NCBI GenBank assembly: GCA_045863555.1
Contig: BTUU01000026.1
Coordinates: 1 to 62,879 of the forward strand
Direction: 5' to 3'
Origin: JACRLV01 sp045863555
Lineage (GTDB): Bacteria; Planctomycetota; Phycisphaerae; UBA1845; Fen-1342
DNA length: 62,879 bases
Shown here: in pieces, positions 25,221 through 36,807 of the stretch
Numbering within the stretch: the first letter of the stretch is position 1
Layout: every line of letters begins with the position of its first letter
Position numbers and translations under genes: made by a program
Notes under the pieces: generated by a model
Database searches by the model: none
The model's input: the letters and a program-made list of their open reading frames with translations, nothing else
Told to the model about the DNA's origin: nothing

Positions 25221-26470
25221 TCATCCGCGCCGCGTGGGTGTGCCCGGTCGCGGCCGAACCGATTCGGGACGGATGGGTAGCCGTCGAACGGGATCGTATT
25301 GTCGATTTCGGGGCGTGGCCGCCGGGTTCATCCCCCCGTGCAGCGGCCGACGTGCACCTGGCGGACTGCATTCTCACGCCGGGCTTCGTCAATCCCCATA
25401 CGCATCTCGAACTCACCTGCTACGCGGGCCGGATCGCGCCCGCACCGTTCTGGCCGTGGGTCGCAACGCTGCTCGCCCTGCGGCGCGAACCGGGGCAGGC
25501 ACAGCGCGAGCACGACGCGGCGATCGACGGGGCGTGGCGGTCGCTGGGTGCGGGCGTGACGAGCGTCGGCGACATTTCGCGTCTCAACGTCGCCTGGCGG
25601 GCGCTCAAGCCGGTCCCGATCCGCAAGGTCTGTTTTGTCGAACTTCTGACGATTGCGGACCAGCCGCCGCGAACGCTCGATGAGCTGAAAGCCGCCGTCG
25701 AGGCCGTGGAGGAAGATGCGCTGCTCACCGTGGGCGTATCGCCGCATGCGTCGTACTCGGTGCCGCTCCGTGAGGCGATGGAGGCCGTCGCGTATGCGGC
25801 GCGGATCGCGCGGCCGTGGACGATGCACCTCGCGGAACTGCCCGAAGAGATGGATTTCCTGGCCGGGCGGGCGCACGCGACTCCGGCCGCGATCCGCGAG
25901 CTGATGATCCGCGGCGGCGTCGAGTCGCCGCGGATCCGGCCGGGAGAATATGCTCGGCGGCTCGCGGATGCCGGCGGGCGCGGCTCGATCGCGCATGGCA
26001 ACTACCTGGATTCGGCGGACACGCGGCACATGGCCTCGTCCGGCGTCACGACCATCTACTGCCCCGGTGCCCATGCCTTTTTTGGTCATCCGCCCCACCC
26101 GCTGCGGCAACTCTCCGAGGCCGGCGCGCCGATCGCGATCGGTACGGACAGCCTCGCCAGTCACGTCGGCGACCGGCTTTCGATCCTCGACGAGATCCGG
26201 CGAGCGCGGCGGACGACCGGCTTGTCGCTGAGCGCGGGGGATTGGCTTCGGCTGGGAACGGCCGGGGGAGCCGAGGTCCTAGGCCTCACCGAGGTCACCG
26301 GCACGATCGAACGGGGAAAGGCGGCGGATCTGGCGGCATTTCGAATCGACCGGGCAGCCGGGAGCGCACCGATTACCGATCCCGTCTCGGCGCTGCTCGA
26401 CGAGGATGGTCCGACGGACGCCGCCTGGGTAATGGTCGGCGGGTGCATCGTCCGCATCAACGAGAGATGA
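25217..26470 (+). CDS. Amidohydrolase resembling aminodeoxyfutalosine / MTA deaminases
   Basis: The 417-residue enzyme is a metal-dependent deaminase of the amidohydrolase superfamily: TPGFVNPHTHLEL (HxH metal site near residue 57), VSPHASYSV, TMHLAELPEEMDFL, SIAHGNYLD, CPGAHAFFG and GTDSLASH (the final metal Asp). The FVNPHTHLE and GVTSVGDIS blocks and the overall layout resemble aminodeoxyfutalosine deaminase of the futalosine route to menaquinone; an MTA/SAH or guanine deaminase is the alternative. It starts with GTG overlapping the stop of the phosphorylase gene, so translation is coupled. The pair probably removes an amino group from an adenosine-like nucleoside and then splits off the base. 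Confidence 0.75.
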   Translation: MIIRAAWVCPVAAEPIRDGWVAVERDRIVDFGAWPPGSSPRAAADVHLADCILTPGFVNPHTHLELTCYAGRIAPAPFWPWVATLLALRREPGQAQREHDAAIDGAWRSLGAGVTSVGDISRLNVAWRALKPVPIRKVCFVELLTIADQPPRTLDELKAAVEAVEEDALLTVGVSPHASYSVPLREAMEAVAYAARIARPWTMHLAELPEEMDFLAGRAHATPAAIRELMIRGGVESPRIRPGEYARRLADAGGRGSIAHGNYLDSADTRHMASSGVTTIYCPGAHAFFGHPPHPLRQLSEAGAPIAIGTDSLASHVGDRLSILDEIRRARRTTGLSLSAGDWLRLGTAGGAEVLGLTEVTGTIERGKAADLAAFRIDRAAGSAPITDPVSALLDEDGPTDAAWVMVGGCIVRINER

Positions 26471-26648
26471 CCCGTACGGCAGACGAGCCGGCGCTCTCCG
26501 GATGCGAGGTGCCCGCCGCGCGGAAGCTGCGCCCCCGGGGTTCTTGGCTACAGACAGCCCTCGCAAATGCAGCCTCTCATTGAACCCACCGATAGCATCG
26601 ATGGCGTCGCGCCAAGTCTGCTTTTTTGTGAACCGGGACCGCCTGACG

Positions 26649-28706
<2,058 letters not shown>

Positions 28707-28739
28707 CGCACTGGCCCGCTTTCCGCATACCATGAGCGC

Positions 28740-31595
28740 ATGCCGAAGTCCCTCTACATCATCGACGGTCATGCGCAGATTTTTCGTGCCTACTACGCTC
28801 CGTTCGGCAACCTGACCGCGCCGAGCGGCGAACCGACGCGGGCGACGCACGTTTTCAGCCAGATGCTGCTGAATCTAATCCGCGACAAGAAGCCGGATTA
28901 CCTCGCGGTGGCGCTCGACGTCTCGGATTCGACGGTGTTCCGGTGCCAGTTCTACCCGGATTACAAGGCCCATCGCGATCCGCCGCCGGAGGACTTTCCG
29001 ATCCAGGCCCGGCGGATCATCTCGATCCTCGAGGCGGCGCGGATCCCGATTCTGCGCAAGGAGGGTTTCGAGGCGGATGATGTGATGGCGACGCTGGCGA
29101 AGCGGCTCGCGGGGCCGGATTTTCATGTGTACCTCGTGAGCCGCGACAAGGACCTCGACCAGCTCCTGACGGAGCACGTCAGTCTGTATGACCCGCTGAA
29201 GGACCTGACCGTCACACCGCAGAAGCTCTACGAGATGAAGGGCTGGCGGCCGGAGACGGCGATCGAGGCGCAGACGCTGATCGGCGACAACGTGGACAAC
29301 GTGCCGGGCGTGAAGGGCATTGGCGAGAAGACGGCGGCGAAGCTGCTGGAGAAATATGGGACGGCGTGGGGCGTCATCGAGCACGCGGATGAACTTTCGC
29401 CCAAGCAGCGGGAGAACGTGCTGGCGTTCAAGTCGCAGTACGAGATCACGCGACGGCTGGTCACGCTGCGAAACGACGTCGACATCGATCTGGATCTTGA
29501 CGCTGCGGTCCCGGATCGCTTCGACTGGCCGACGGTGCGGCGGATCTTCGCGGAACTCGGGTTTCGGAAATTGCCGGATCAGCTTCCGAAACGCGAGGGC
29601 GAAGCGTCGGCCGCCCCCCCAACGGCCGCGGAACCCGCACCAGCGCCGCGCTCGCAGCCGGCGAAGTCGCTCTTTGGGGATGACGACGATGAACCGCCGC
29701 CGGACGCGGACGTGCCGATGGCGGTCAATCGGGCGTTTCAGTCGGTGACGCCGATCGCGGATGAGGATGTCCGGCGGCTCGCGACGCCGGATGGCGGCAG
29801 CTACCGGCTGGTTCGCACCGCGAATGAGCTGGAGGCGTTTGTCACGCAACTGGAAAAGCAGCCCGCGTTCGCCGTGGACACCGAGACGACGGGCGTGAAT
29901 GCCATCGACGCGGACCTGGTCGGAATCTCGATCTGCTGGGAGCCGGGCGTTGCGTATTACCTCGCGACGCAGTCGGTCTTCGGCGACGTGCTGCCGATGG
30001 ACCGGGTGCGGGCGCGGCTCGGTCCGATCCTGGCGGACGGGAAACGGCTGAAGGTCGGGCACAATCTCAAGTACGACCTGACGTCCCTGCGGCAGGCGGG
30101 CCTTCCGGTTCGCGGACCGCTTTTCGACACGATGATCGCGGCGTTTGCACTGGATCCGATGCAGTCGAGCTACGGGATGAACTCGCTGGTCTTCAAGCTC
30201 TTCGGCCACGAGATGATCCCGATCACGGACCTCATCGGCAAAGGGCGTGACCAGCTCCGCATGGACCAGGTGCCGCTCTCGCGGATCACCGAGTACGCGG
30301 CGGAGGATGCGGACTACACGTGGCGAATGCATGCGCTGTTCGAGCCTGTGCTGCGGCAGTCGGATGTTGGGCCGCTGTTCTACGAGACGGAAATGCCGCT
30401 GGTCTCCGTGCTGACGGAGATGGAGTACAACGGTGTCAGCCTCGACGCGGAACACCTGGCGGCGATGAGCCGGCGGATGGCGGCGCGGGCGGCGGAGATC
30501 GTCGACGAAGTGCACCGGCTCGCGGGGCAGCCGTTCAACCTCGACTCGCCGAAGCAGCTTGGGGAAATCCTCTTCGACAAATTCGAGATGCGGGTCGTGC
30601 GGCGGACGCGGACGACGCGCTCGACGGACGCCGAGACGCTGGAGGTGCTGGCGGAGGAGACGCAGCATCCGATGCTGAAGCTGCTGCTCGAATACCGCGA
30701 GATCCAGAAGCTGCGCGGGACTTATGTCGATGCGTTGCCGGCGTCGCGGAGCCGGCGGACCGGGCGGGTGCATACCAGCTATCACCAGACAGGGGCGATC
30801 ACCGGGCGGCTGTCGAGCAGCGAGCCAAACCTCCAGAACATCCCGATCCGCACGGATGCGGGGCGGGAGATCCGGCGGGCGTTCGTGCCGCGGAGCCCGG
30901 AGGAGCGGCTGATCGTCGCGGACTATTCGCAGGTCGAACTCCGAGTGCTCGCGCACTACTGCGAAGACGAAGAACTGATCCGGGCGTTTGCCGAGGATCG
31001 GGACATTCACCAGTTCGTGGCGGCACAGATCAATAACGTGCCGCTGGAGGCCGTAACGCGCGAGATGCGCGGGCGGGCGAAAGCGGTGAATTTCGGGCTG
31101 ATATACGGGCAGACGGCGTTCGGCCTGGCGCAGGGCACGGGCATGTCGCGGACGGAAGCGACGGCGTTCATCGACGCGTATTTCAAGCGCTATCCGCGGA
31201 TTCGCGGATTCATCGACCAGTGCATCGAGGATGCGAAACGCGACGGATTCGTGCGGACCATGCTTGGTCGGCGGCGGCCGATCCCGGACATCCACTCGCG
31301 GAATAAGCAGGCGCGGGCGCAGGCGGAGCGGCTGAGCGTGAACACCGTGATCCAGGGATCGGCGGCCGACCTCATCAAGACGGCGATGATCCGGCTGGAC
31401 CGGCGGATCCGCGAGGAGTCGCTGCCGCTGCGGATGCTGCTCCAGGTGCATGACGAGCTGGTGTGCGAAGCGCCGGCGGCGCGGGCGGAGGAGCTGGCGA
31501 AGGTGGTGCAGGAGACGATGAGCGGGGCGGCGCGGCTGCGGGTGCCGTTGAAGGTGGACGTGGCGTGCGGGGTGAATTGGTTGGAGGCGAAGTAG
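28740..31595 (+). CDS. polA: DNA polymerase I
   Basis: The 951-residue protein has all three domains: 5' nuclease (residues 1-290, starting IIDGHAQIFRAYYAPF, with the helix-hairpin-helix around VPGVKGIGEKTA), 3'-5' proofreading exonuclease (DTETTG with the DxE pair, HNLKYD, and YAAED), and family A polymerase with motif A (ADYSQVELR), motif B (RGRAKAVNFGLIYG) and motif C (VHDELV). A low-complexity acidic/proline linker (about 290-335) separates the first two. All exonuclease residues are present, so proofreading should be active, unlike many bacterial PolI proteins that have lost it. The enzyme fills gaps in repair and removes Okazaki primers. It starts 33 bases after the histidine kinase gene. 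Confidence 0.96.
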   Translation: MPKSLYIIDGHAQIFRAYYAPFGNLTAPSGEPTRATHVFSQMLLNLIRDKKPDYLAVALDVSDSTVFRCQFYPDYKAHRDPPPEDFPIQARRIISILEAARIPILRKEGFEADDVMATLAKRLAGPDFHVYLVSRDKDLDQLLTEHVSLYDPLKDLTVTPQKLYEMKGWRPETAIEAQTLIGDNVDNVPGVKGIGEKTAAKLLEKYGTAWGVIEHADELSPKQRENVLAFKSQYEITRRLVTLRNDVDIDLDLDAAVPDRFDWPTVRRIFAELGFRKLPDQLPKREGEASAAPPTAAEPAPAPRSQPAKSLFGDDDDEPPPDADVPMAVNRAFQSVTPIADEDVRRLATPDGGSYRLVRTANELEAFVTQLEKQPAFAVDTETTGVNAIDADLVGISICWEPGVAYYLATQSVFGDVLPMDRVRARLGPILADGKRLKVGHNLKYDLTSLRQAGLPVRGPLFDTMIAAFALDPMQSSYGMNSLVFKLFGHEMIPITDLIGKGRDQLRMDQVPLSRITEYAAEDADYTWRMHALFEPVLRQSDVGPLFYETEMPLVSVLTEMEYNGVSLDAEHLAAMSRRMAARAAEIVDEVHRLAGQPFNLDSPKQLGEILFDKFEMRVVRRTRTTRSTDAETLEVLAEETQHPMLKLLLEYREIQKLRGTYVDALPASRSRRTGRVHTSYHQTGAITGRLSSSEPNLQNIPIRTDAGREIRRAFVPRSPEERLIVADYSQVELRVLAHYCEDEELIRAFAEDRDIHQFVAAQINNVPLEAVTREMRGRAKAVNFGLIYGQTAFGLAQGTGMSRTEATAFIDAYFKRYPRIRGFIDQCIEDAKRDGFVRTMLGRRRPIPDIHSRNKQARAQAERLSVNTVIQGSAADLIKTAMIRLDRRIREESLPLRMLLQVHDELVCEAPAARAEELAKVVQETMSGAARLRVPLKVDVACGVNWLEAK

Positions 31596-32057
31596 CGCGT
31601 GAAGGATGAAGGGCGAAGGATGAATGATGAGCCATTCGCGAGTCTTTCGCCCGCGAGCGGCCGCGGATGCGCCCTGCTTCGGTGCGCCGGTGATATCGAG
31701 GTGCTCAAGGTGCGCATCGTGTGTGTACACTGATTTTGCGCATCTTCCAATAATAACGGCCTTGCGACATCGCCAGCGGGTTTCAAGAAAGTCAAGTCAA
31801 TTCCATTTTGAGCATCTTGAAACGGCCGTTCACGCGCGGGCCGGTGCGGCGTGATGCTTGATGGCCGATGCATCGGTGCTCTGCCTCCGGCGCGGAGTTC
31901 TTCCGCAAGGGATTATTGGGTGCGCTGCGTGCGGCGGCGCGGGACGACGCGGGGAAGATCGGGAACTGGCGGATCCTGGCGGGAGAAACGGCGGGATGGC
32001 GGATTCTGCGGCGGCTCGGACTGCACTGGGACCGTGCTGGCTCGGCTGGGCTCCATC
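31596..32057. other. Gene-free stretch between polA and pnkp
   Basis: I see no gene. A perfect 9-bp inverted repeat GTTTCAAGA (31780-31788) / TCTTGAAAC (31815-31823) encloses a 26-base loop, but there is no T-run, so it is only a weak candidate for a terminator between the convergent genes. Just after polA there is a short GAAGGATGAA-type repeat (about 31603-31628). Confidence 0.4.
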
Positions 32058-34682
32058 TCACAACCGCGGGTCGACGGGCTCGCTTTCCATGGCCAGCACC
32101 GCGAAGACGCACTCGTGGACGCGGCGGAGGGGTTCGCGGCGGACGAAGCGTTCGAGGGCTTCGATGCCGAGGGCGAATTCGCGGGTCGCGAGCGAGCGCT
32201 TTGCGCCGAGAGCGCGGGAGCGGAGGCGGTCGAGGTTCTCGGGGAGCGTGTACTCGGGGCCGTAGATGATGCGAAGGTACTCGGGGCCGCGGACCTTAAT
32301 TGCGGGCTGGAGCAGGCCGCGCGGGCCTCGGGCGATGAATTCGAGCGGCTTGACGACCATGCCTTCCGCGCCGGTCGAAACGATGTCGAACCACCACTGC
32401 GTCGCGGCCGCCTCGCTGGATTCGCTGGAGAGATCGACGACGCGGGAGGGCGTCGCCAGAAAGACGGGATCGCCCGCCGCCGCGATGCGGGCCGCCTGGG
32501 CCATGTGCCAACGGTGATCGCCGACCGGCGGAGCGGCGTCGCCTCCGTCGGCGGCCGATTGGCGCTCGATGCCTGCATAGGCGCGCGACTCGCCGGCGAG
32601 AATGTGAAACGGGGCGAGACGGAGGTCGTCGACGCGCTCGACGGGCCAACAGTAGTTGCGATATGCGGCCGTGAATTTGTCGACGAGCGCCCGGCGCTCG
32701 GCGAACCGGTCGGCGAGGGCGGCCGCTTCGGGTGTATGCTCGGCCGCGCGGTGCAGGGATTCGACGGCGGCGGAGAGGCCGGTCGCGGCCGCGACGCCGA
32801 CGGCGGCGTATTGCTCGCGGATGAGGGCCTGGGCCTTCGCGGACCAGGGCATGAGTTCGCAATCGAGGCAGAGCCAGTCGGTCGAGAGCGACTTCCAGAG
32901 CGCGGCGGACGAGATCGCATCGCGGAGGCGGGTGAGGAGTTCCGCCTCGACCGCGCGGTTGTCGAAGAATGGGCGGCCGGTGCGGGTGTAGATCACGCCG
33001 AGCGAAGCGGACTCCTCGGCGACGCCGAAGCGTTTGCGCAGAACGGCCGGCTCGCGGCAGACGATCGCGACCGCGCGCGAGCCCATGTGTTTTTCCTGGC
33101 AGATGACGCGGCCGATGCCGGCGGTGCGGAAATACTCGAACGCCTCGCGCGGGTGCTCGAGCAGGCCGGGCTCACGGCTGGTTTCGCAGGGTGACATCGT
33201 CGGCGGGAGGTAGATCAGCAGGCGCGGGTCGATGGCGAAGCGGCTCATGACCTCCAGTGCGGCGGTCGCGTTCGCGGCGTGAACCGTGATGGAACGCTGG
33301 AGGCGCGTGTCGATGATCCGCTTGCCGGTGACGTCGGCGATGTCGAGCAACGCATCGTGCGATTGCTGCAACGAAAGGGGCGCGGCGGCGGCTTCGAGGA
33401 AGGGCCTGCGGCTCTCGGCGTAGGTTGCGCGAGCGGGGACCGAGACGAACTCGCGCTCCGGCCAGCGGAGCGCGGTCAAAGCGCCGCCAAAGACGCAGCC
33501 GGTGTCGATGCAGACCGTGTTGTTGAGCCATTCGGGCTCCGGGACCGGCGTGTGGCCGTAGACGACGGCGGCGGGTCCGCGGTACTCGGCGGCCCAGTTG
33601 TACCGCACAGGGAGGCCGAACTCGTCGGTTTCGCCGGTGGTTTCGCCGTAGAGGGCGAACTCGCGGACGGCGCGGGAACCGCGGCCCTGCATGGACTGCT
33701 TCATTCCTGCGTGGGCGACGACGAGACGGCCGCCGTCGAGGACGTAGTGGCTGACGAGGCGGTCGAGGAACTCGCGGACCTCGTCGCGGAAGGACTCCGG
33801 CTCGGCGGCGAGCTGGGCCAGCGACTCCGCGAGGCCGTGTGTGATCTGGACGTTGCGGCCGGCGAGGGCGCGCATGAGCTTCACGTCGTGGTTACCGGGA
33901 ACGCAGAGTGCCCGGCCCTGGGCGACGAGGCGCATGACGAGGCGGAGGACGGCCGGTGTCTTTGGGCCGCGGTCGCAGAGGTCGCCGAGGAAGATGAGCT
34001 TGCGCGGCGGGTCGACCGGTGAGATGACGGCGGGCGCGGAGTCCGAGCCGTCGATCGCCGGTTCGATCCGATAGCCGAGCGACGTGAGCAGGTCGATCAG
34101 CTCGTCATAGCAGCCGTGGACGTCGCCGATGATGTCGAACGGTCCCGTCTCGTGCTTTCGATTGGTCCAGAGCGGCTCGCGCGTGAGCGTGGCGGCGTCG
34201 CACTCCTCCGGCGTACGGATGCGATGGACGTAGCGGAAGCCCTCGCGTTCGAGGAAGCGCACGCTTCGCGAGAGGGCGCGGCGCTGGTTGCGGATGACGT
34301 GCGGGCCGAACTGGCGGTCGGGCCGGGTGGCGTTGCGGTCGTGACAAAGGCGTTCGGGGACGTCGAGCACAATAGCGACCGGGAGGCAGTGGAATTCGCG
34401 GGCGATTTCGACGAGCGGCTGGCGGTCCTCGGGGCGGACATTCGTGGCATCCACGACGGTGAGCAGACCGCGAGCGAGTCGGCGGCGGGCGACGAAGTGG
34501 AGCACATCGAAGGCGTCGCCGGTGGCCTCCTGGCTGTTTTCGTCGTCGCTGACCCAGCCGCGGCAGGTGTCCGACGAGAGAATCTCTGTCGGCTTGAAGA
34601 GGCGGCGCGCCAGCGTGCTCTTGCCGGAACCGGAGGCGCCGATCAGGACGACGAGCGAGAGTTCGGGGACGGTGATGTTCAT
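32058..34682 (-). CDS. pnkp: Bacterial polynucleotide kinase-phosphatase-ligase (RNA repair enzyme)
   Basis: The 874-residue protein has the three parts of bacterial Pnkp. The N-terminal kinase has P-loop GASGSGKST (15-23) and phosphorylates 5'-OH RNA ends. A calcineurin-like phosphatase follows (GDVHG 186-190, GDLCDRGP 233-240, GNHD 263-266, AHAG, YGHTP) and removes 2',3'-cyclic phosphates. The C-terminal ligase-like adenylyltransferase has its lysine at 531 (EKHMGSR) and a GAEGMVVKP motif. With Hen1 it repairs and marks RNAs cut by ribotoxins. I chose ATG 34682 because it overlaps the stop of hen1 by 4 bases; a longer frame to 34937 would only add a stretch inside hen1. All catalytic motifs are intact. 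Confidence 0.95.
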   Translation of the reverse strand: MNITVPELSLVVLIGASGSGKSTLARRLFKPTEILSSDTCRGWVSDDENSQEATGDAFDVLHFVARRRLARGLLTVVDATNVRPEDRQPLVEIAREFHCLPVAIVLDVPERLCHDRNATRPDRQFGPHVIRNQRRALSRSVRFLEREGFRYVHRIRTPEECDAATLTREPLWTNRKHETGPFDIIGDVHGCYDELIDLLTSLGYRIEPAIDGSDSAPAVISPVDPPRKLIFLGDLCDRGPKTPAVLRLVMRLVAQGRALCVPGNHDVKLMRALAGRNVQITHGLAESLAQLAAEPESFRDEVREFLDRLVSHYVLDGGRLVVAHAGMKQSMQGRGSRAVREFALYGETTGETDEFGLPVRYNWAAEYRGPAAVVYGHTPVPEPEWLNNTVCIDTGCVFGGALTALRWPEREFVSVPARATYAESRRPFLEAAAAPLSLQQSHDALLDIADVTGKRIIDTRLQRSITVHAANATAALEVMSRFAIDPRLLIYLPPTMSPCETSREPGLLEHPREAFEYFRTAGIGRVICQEKHMGSRAVAIVCREPAVLRKRFGVAEESASLGVIYTRTGRPFFDNRAVEAELLTRLRDAISSAALWKSLSTDWLCLDCELMPWSAKAQALIREQYAAVGVAAATGLSAAVESLHRAAEHTPEAAALADRFAERRALVDKFTAAYRNYCWPVERVDDLRLAPFHILAGESRAYAGIERQSAADGGDAAPPVGDHRWHMAQAARIAAAGDPVFLATPSRVVDLSSESSEAAATQWWFDIVSTGAEGMVVKPLEFIARGPRGLLQPAIKVRGPEYLRIIYGPEYTLPENLDRLRSRALGAKRSLATREFALGIEALERFVRREPLRRVHECVFAVLAMESEPVDPRL

Positions 34683-36139
34683 GGAACGGCGGCCTCGACG
34701 GGCGAAGCGGCGTTTGCAGCGGTCGCCGGCGGCTCGCGGAGCGTGAAGACGGCCATCTGAGTGGGTGCGCCGACGTCGAGGCCGTCGGTGGATACTGCCG
34801 AATCGCCGATGGGGCGGACTTCCACGGCGTAGCTGTTTCGGGCGGCGACCGCGGCGGCCCAGGCCGCAAACTCGGCCCGCGTCCACTCGAACCGGTGGTC
34901 GCGGTGGCGGAGCGTGCCCGCGGGGAGGCTCTCCCACATCACGTTGTACTCGCGATTCGGCGTGGTCACGAGGATCAGCGGCGGCCGAATACTCTCGAAG
35001 ACAACCCGTTCCATCGCGGCGAGGCGTGTTTCGTCGAGATGCTCGATCACCTCGCAGAGAATGGCCGCTTCCATGCCGGACAGTCGCGCGTCGCGGTAGA
35101 GGAGCGAGCCGTGGATCAGTTCGACACGCGCCCGCTGTCGAGCCGGCATGCGGTCGAGGCGAATCCGGTCGGCGGCGATCTCCAGCGCGCGATGCGAGAC
35201 ATCCATGCCGATGATTTTCTCAAAACTCCGGTCGACGAGGAGATCGCGCAGGAGCCGACCTTCGCCGCAGCCGAGGTCGAGCACACGGCGTACGCCGCGG
35301 GCGCGGAGCGTCGAGAGGATGACGCCGTGGCGCTGCTGATGCAGGCTCAGCCGCTTTTCGCCGGCTTCTTCGCGGGGGTCGTCGTTGAATTCAGCATCGA
35401 TTTCCCGCGGACCTTCCGTGTCCTGCTCGCGGAGCCGCCGGATCGCTTCGTCGAGAAGATTTCGACGATAGCGCAGGTAGCGCCGGGCGATCAACTCCCG
35501 CTCCGGATGGGATGCGAGCCAGCCCTCGCCGTGGCGGAGCAGTTTTTCGACCTCGGCGTCGCCGACCCAGTAGTGCTTCTCGTTGTCGAGCGTCGGGATC
35601 AGAACGTACAGATGCGTGAGCAGCTCGCTCAGCGTGCGGGTTCCGGCGAGGCGCACGGTGAAAACGCTGGACGGTCCCCACGCGGAGAAATGGTCGTCAA
35701 GCGGGCGGCCGCTGATCGCCGCGTCGTATCCGAGCGGTTCGAAGAGCTTTCGGATGAGTTCTTCACCGGCCGTGCAGGGCAGCGCGGCGATCGAAGCTTC
35801 GAGCGGGATCGGCGTGGCGACGAGCTCGGGCCGGGCTTTGCAGGTTCCTGCGAGGGCCGTGCCGTACACCTGCGAGATCGCGACGGAGAGCATCGACGAC
35901 GCGACGTAGGGGCGGTCGTTCACGTAGTGGTCGAGCGTCGTGCCGCGGCCGCGGATGAGGTCGATGGGGTTGATGTCGAGGAGCAGTGCGGCGGTGCAGA
36001 GCTGGTCGCTCACTTCCGGATAGAACACGTGGGCGCTGCCGAACGAGAGGGGGAATGTCTGGAGCTTGTCCGGACGTTTGTGGAGCAGGTAGCCCAGGTC
36101 GGTAGCGGGTGCGTGGGTGGTTGAGATCGTGAGGAGCAT
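34679..36139 (-). CDS. hen1: 3'-terminal RNA ribose 2'-O-methyltransferase Hen1
   Basis: The N-terminal half (residues 1-250) is the bacterial Hen1 domain that activates the Pnkp ligase. The C-terminal half is a SAM methyltransferase with LDLGCGEG (287-294) and the manganese site Glu363, Glu366, His367 (CEVIEHL) and His415 (RHRDHRFEW), which line up with Glu366, Glu369, His370 and His418 of the Clostridium thermocellum enzyme. It methylates the 2'-OH at the break before sealing, so the repaired RNA cannot be cut again at the same site. The start at 36139 gives 486 residues, near the usual length. Its end overlaps the pnkp start in ATGA, as expected for the Pnkp/Hen1 heterotetramer. Confidence 0.95.
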   Translation of the reverse strand: MLLTISTTHAPATDLGYLLHKRPDKLQTFPLSFGSAHVFYPEVSDQLCTAALLLDINPIDLIRGRGTTLDHYVNDRPYVASSMLSVAISQVYGTALAGTCKARPELVATPIPLEASIAALPCTAGEELIRKLFEPLGYDAAISGRPLDDHFSAWGPSSVFTVRLAGTRTLSELLTHLYVLIPTLDNEKHYWVGDAEVEKLLRHGEGWLASHPERELIARRYLRYRRNLLDEAIRRLREQDTEGPREIDAEFNDDPREEAGEKRLSLHQQRHGVILSTLRARGVRRVLDLGCGEGRLLRDLLVDRSFEKIIGMDVSHRALEIAADRIRLDRMPARQRARVELIHGSLLYRDARLSGMEAAILCEVIEHLDETRLAAMERVVFESIRPPLILVTTPNREYNVMWESLPAGTLRHRDHRFEWTRAEFAAWAAAVAARNSYAVEVRPIGDSAVSTDGLDVGAPTQMAVFTLREPPATAANAASPVEAAVP

Positions 36140-36213
36140 TGGGTACTCGTCGCGTTTCGCTGATCGCGGTTTCAGCAGCCTGGGGCCGATGCTCCCATCT
36201 CATTGATCCTTCT

Positions 36214-36285
36214 TCACTCGCGGATGGGGACCAATGCCTGCGTGCCGAGGTTGCCGCCGCCGGGGGCGATTTCAGCGCGCCCCAT
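36214..36285 (-). pseudogene. Short remnant resembling the C-terminal end of the nearby dehydrogenase
   Basis: A 23-codon minus-strand frame ending APGGGNLGTQALVPIRE matches the tail of the dehydrogenase at 37172-38116 (PGGGNLGTQAM). It contains one copy of the 31-bp direct repeat. It looks like a leftover gene end, not an expressed gene. Confidence 0.45.
36236..36266. repeat. 31-bp direct repeat, left copy
   Basis: It is identical to 37215-37245, beginning GCCTGCGTGCCGAGGTTGCC. The two copies flank the vapBC cassette and lie 979 bases apart in the same orientation. Confidence 0.85.
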
Positions 36286-36339
36286 GCGGAGGGCAGGAGC
36301 GCCGGAATCGGTTCATTGAGAGCGCGTTATCGGTTTCGT

Positions 36340-36807
36340 TCATGCCAACGCAGGTTTCAGGATCGTGGTGGGCACCCCCGCGAATTGTGAAAAACCCTGG
36401 TCGAGCGTCACCATCTCCAGGCCGGCCGCGCCGGAAAAGGCGGCAAGATATGCGTCCTTCCAGATCTTGGTTGACATGCTCGGAATCGCGCCCAGGCGCT
36501 GCCAGATCGGAACCAATCCCGTGGGCTCCTCCCGGTACGCAACCGACGGCGACGCCATCAACTGTTCCAGCGCCGCCCAGGCCTGTTGATTCGCCAGAGC
36601 GGTGATGTTGCATGCGCGGAGGAACATAGGATTCGTCGCCAGCCGCAGAAAACCCTGCTGGGTCGCGCGACAGAAGCACGCGGGCCGCGCAGGCGTCACC
36701 CCCCGGAACCACGACACAGCCAGTGCGTGATGCGCGTGAGCGGGGAACGCCAACGCGAGCCACACGTTAACGTCGAGGAGGAAGGCCGGCTCGCTCAAGG
36801 TCCTCAT
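36340..36807 (-). CDS. vapC: PIN-domain ribonuclease toxin, VapC type
   Basis: The roughly 155-residue protein has the PIN fold signatures: FLLDVNVWLALAFPAH with the first metal aspartate, FCRATQQGFLRL in the middle, and WKDAYLAAF ... LEMVTLDQGF with the later acidic residues. VapC proteins cut tRNA or rRNA and leave 5'-phosphate and 3'-OH ends. I prefer ATG 36807 (MRTLSEPAFLLD), which overlaps the vapB end by 41 bases; ATG 36825 is also possible. Both genes are on the minus strand, as are hen1 and pnkp about 200 bases downstream, so read-through from vapBC into the RNA-repair genes is conceivable. Confidence 0.85.
   Translation of the reverse strand: MRTLSEPAFLLDVNVWLALAFPAHAHHALAVSWFRGVTPARPACFCRATQQGFLRLATNPMFLRACNITALANQQAWAALEQLMASPSVAYREEPTGLVPIWQRLGAIPSMSTKIWKDAYLAAFSGAAGLEMVTLDQGFSQFAGVPTTILKPALA

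Noticed and set aside
28875..31730. 951-codon minus-strand frame opposite polA
   Set aside because: Antisense to a complete polA with all motifs; its composition is arginine/histidine/proline-rich, which is typical of a shadow frame.
34683..34937. N-terminal extension of Pnkp
   Set aside because: The extra 85 codons lie inside hen1, are arginine/proline-rich and unlike Pnkp; ATG 34682 overlaps the hen1 stop as in other pnkp-hen1 operons.
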